A stretch of DNA of 64,000 nt from PXAP01 sp964520585. Lineage in GTDB: Bacteria > Bacteroidota > Bacteroidia > Bacteroidales > PUMT01. Below are positions 62,018-64,000 of this stretch, piece by piece. Under the pieces are notes generated by a model that saw only the letters and a program-made list of their open reading frames with translations, was not told the DNA's origin and made no database searches. How positions within the stretch are numbered: position 1 is the stretch's first letter; each line of letters begins with the position of its first letter. A program made the translations under genes and the position numbers. The stretch is taken from assembly GCA_964520585.1 (NCBI GenBank), contig CAZFOO010000006.1:8956-72955 (forward strand), in the 5' to 3' direction.

Positions 62018-64000
62018 CTATTCAAATAATCCGATTATCTCTTCATCGGTGAATATCTTAAGCGGATTGTTCATATTAATGAAATCACCTGCAAGCAATG
62101 TTTTTTTAAGCTGCAATTTCAGTATTTTTTCTTCTATGCTGTCGCTTGTGATAAATTTATAGGAAAAAACATTTCTTTTCTGGCCAATACGGTGAGCACG
62201 GCTTATGGCCTGCTGTTCAACTGCCGGATTCCACCACGGATCAAGAATAAAAACATAGTCGGCAGCGGTAAGATTGAGTCCCACTCCTCCTGCCTTTAGA
62301 GATATTAAAAACAACAGATTGTCAGGATCATCCTGGAATTCTGAAATCACATCTCCCCTCCTGCTCTGGCCTACCTCACCTGTAAGTAAGGAATATTTCC
62401 AGTTTTGCCGGTCAAAATATTCGTGGTAAATTTTCAGATGTTTGACGAACTGGGAAAATATTAAAAGTTTATGCCCCTCAGCCATAAGGTTTTCGATATT
62501 CATTATTACTTCACCAAATTTACCAGAAACTTCATACTTGTCCTTGCCGGAAACAAGTCCAGGATGATTCGCAATAAGCCGCAATTGTGTCAGTCCACGC
62601 AGAACATCAATCTTAATATCTTTCCTGTTTCCTGCATTAAGCTTTTCAAATATCTGGTTACGGATCTCGGACTTCCTTGCTTCATATAGACTTTTCTGAT
62701 TGCCTTCCATCTCGCAATAATAGACCTTCTCACTCAATTCCGGCAGGTCCTTTTCAACGTGCTTTTTGGTCCGTCTTAAAATAAACGGTTCTATCATTTG
62801 CTTTAACTGGTTTTTCTTTTCTATAATATTAAGTTTTTCGATGGGGAATGCAAATTCTTCCTTAAAAAACCTCTGACTGCCAAGCATTCCTGGATTCAGG
62901 AAACTGAGCTGGGACCAGAGGTCGGTCAGCGAATTCTCAATGGGAGTACCCGTTAGAACCAGCCGGTGCCTGGCCCTCAACTGCCTTACTGATCTTGATA
63001 TCTTTGCTTCGGGATTTTTAATAACCTGGCTCTCATCAAGGATGAGATAAAAAAAATCTATTTTGCTCAAAAATTCAAGGTCATTTCTTACAATTCCATA
63101 GGTGGTAAGTATAATATCATAATCATCAAGGGTGGCCAAAAGGGTATTCCTGTTTGTTCCGGTATATTTTATATATGTAAGTCCACTGGTAAATTTCATT
63201 ATTTCATTTTCCCAGTTATGTATAAGGGAAAGAGGCATGACAATCAGGGATGTTCGCACAGGACGCTCAGAAACCTTCGTGGACAGGTTAAACAGATCCA
63301 GCTGTACGGGTTGTTTGGTAGTTGCTTTGGAGGTTCCGTTGATGGTAATTGCTTTTCCTGAGGCTGGTTCTCCAGGAATTGCTTTTCCTGAGGCTGGTTC
63401 TCCAGGAATTGCTTTTCCGGGGACTTGTTTTTCGGTGACTGTCTCTCCGGAATCCAATCCGGTATCATTTTCCATTTTCAGCTTCTGCAACAGGGTGAGT
63501 GTTTGCAATGTTTTCCCCAGTCCCATATCATCGGCAATACACCCTCCCAGCCGGTTGCGGTAGAGAAAGTATAACCAGGCAAATCCGGTTAACTGGTATG
63601 GTCTTAGTATTGCTGACAATCCCAGGGGCAGGTCAGGTATATTCAGTTTATCCTTAGCATCAAGTCGAAAAAGTTCCGACACCTTTGTATCTTCTCCTGT
63701 AACTTTTCCGGCAATTTTAAAATGATGCTTATTAAGTATTATATTATCTCCACCGGATTTACCATATAATAAAAGTTCATTGTACCTGGAGAACCATTCT
63801 TCGGGTAAAATGGCAATTTGTCCGTCAGGCAGCTTATACTCCCTTATGCCATTAAGAATATAGTTTTTCAATTTAATGAAAGGTATCCGGAAATTACCGA
63901 AATTTGCATAGGCATAAACATCAAACCAGTCGTTAGTTTCATTGATGCCTATATCCAGATTGACATCGCCGGTAAAAAAATTATCTTTGAAGAATTCTTG
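62018..64000 (-). CDS. SNF2-family helicase, 5' end outside window (partial)
   Basis: The frame is open from the stop at 62018 to the window edge, giving 661 C-terminal residues; the TTG at 63871 is not needed as a start. It has the SNF2 helicase core: Walker A DDMGLGKTLQTL, the DEAH-box equivalent LDESQVIKN, VLTGTPIENSLTDLWSQ, and the C-lobe LIFSQFVKH, LTAADYVFILDPWWNPAVEQQAISRAHRIGQ. The N-terminal part resembles the upstream region of bacterial SNF2 proteins. A Pro/Gly-rich insert with two exact 10-residue repeats lies between Walker A and the next motif. The role is DNA translocation; the target is unknown. Confidence 0.93.
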   Translation of the reverse strand, partial: QEFFKDNFFTGDVNLDIGINETNDWFDVYAYANFGNFRIPFIKLKNYILNGIREYKLPDGQIAILPEEWFSRYNELLLYGKSGGDNIILNKHHFKIAGKVTGEDTKVSELFRLDAKDKLNIPDLPLGLSAILRPYQLTGFAWLYFLYRNRLGGCIADDMGLGKTLQTLTLLQKLKMENDTGLDSGETVTEKQVPGKAIPGEPASGKAIPGEPASGKAITINGTSKATTKQPVQLDLFNLSTKVSERPVRTSLIVMPLSLIHNWENEIMKFTSGLTYIKYTGTNRNTLLATLDDYDIILTTYGIVRNDLEFLSKIDFFYLILDESQVIKNPEAKISRSVRQLRARHRLVLTGTPIENSLTDLWSQLSFLNPGMLGSQRFFKEEFAFPIEKLNIIEKKNQLKQMIEPFILRRTKKHVEKDLPELSEKVYYCEMEGNQKSLYEARKSEIRNQIFEKLNAGNRKDIKIDVLRGLTQLRLIANHPGLVSGKDKYEVSGKFGEVIMNIENLMAEGHKLLIFSQFVKHLKIYHEYFDRQNWKYSLLTGEVGQSRRGDVISEFQDDPDNLLFLISLKAGGVGLNLTAADYVFILDPWWNPAVEQQAISRAHRIGQKRNVFSYKFITSDSIEEKILKLQLKKTLLAGDFINMNNPLKIFTDEEIIGLFE
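63348..63407. repeat. In-frame 30-bp tandem repeat in SNF2 gene
   Basis: Units 63348-63377 and 63378-63407 are identical, and a third partial unit follows. They encode two copies of GKAIPGEPAS plus the related GKA in a linker of the helicase. The exact identity points to recent expansion. Confidence 0.92.

Noticed and set aside
63869..63871. TTG as the start codon of the SNF2 gene
   Set aside because: The frame stays open to the window edge with helicase-like sequence, so the gene begins outside the window.
1..64000. Mobile element, prophage or tRNA-linked island
   Set aside because: I found no transposase, integrase, phage structural gene or recognisable tRNA, though small or diverged ones could be missed by eye.

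Overview
The window looks like a chromosomal segment of a Bacteroidota bacterium, most like an anaerobic, fermentative member of the Bacteroidales/Marinilabiliales. The reasons are a secreted enzyme with a C-terminal type IX secretion tail, a TonB-dependent receptor with an N-terminal carboxypeptidase-regulatory-like domain, many FKBP-type lipoproteins, AT-rich intergenic DNA, TAnnTTTG-like promoter elements and few Shine-Dalgarno sequences. A 100-base N run (5499-5598) is flanked by two identical 55-base copies and is probably an assembly join. I recognised no tRNA, rRNA, CRISPR array, transposase or prophage gene.

Layout. 1-4.4 kb: the start of a DUF2264 gene, a T9SS-secreted TIM-barrel glycosidase-like protein and cutC. 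4.6-7.8 kb: SlyD-like isomerase, cold shock protein, a beta-barrel protein and a short-chain dehydrogenase. 7.8-13.4 kb: a minus-strand acid fermentation cluster (pta, 3-hydroxyacyl-CoA dehydrogenase, ackA, ptb, buk), giving two substrate-level phosphorylation routes. 13.6-22.3 kb: housekeeping genes (MBL hydrolase, RsmI-like methyltransferase, nrnA, ndk, nitrilase-family amidase, acyltransferase) around four consecutive FKBP lipoproteins. 22.5-28.4 kb: a minus-strand envelope polysaccharide-like module (membrane protein of unknown function, receiver protein, TPR plus YaiO-like barrel, HEAT protein, GT2 synthase). 28.6-31.7 kb: PAS-GAF histidine kinase, ferritin-like protein and a cysteine-free Crp/Fnr regulator.

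31.9-52.1 kb is a long plus-strand chemosensory cluster: receiver, coiled-coil protein with a CheZ-like motif, STAS protein, CheY, CheA, CheW, two outer-membrane barrel proteins, two chemoreceptors, CheR, hybrid kinase, a kinase-like protein lacking its phosphoacceptor histidine, CheD, CheB and a GAF-PAS protein. No flagellar genes are present, so the output may be surface motility or another envelope process. Five proteins of this cluster end in E-x-[F/Y], resembling a CheR/CheB docking tail. 52.7-61.6 kb holds a PiT phosphate transporter, PhoB-like regulator, YwqK-like protein, a TonB receptor with a leftover second C-terminus, and a surface lipoprotein. 62.0-64.0 kb is the C-terminal part of a SNF2 helicase.

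The least explained signal is a family of intergenic hairpin repeats (about 745, 9925, 16290, 16425, 48565 and 56465). Loop and flanks are alike, but the stem differs between copies while staying self-complementary. All copies I found point the same way on the plus strand.
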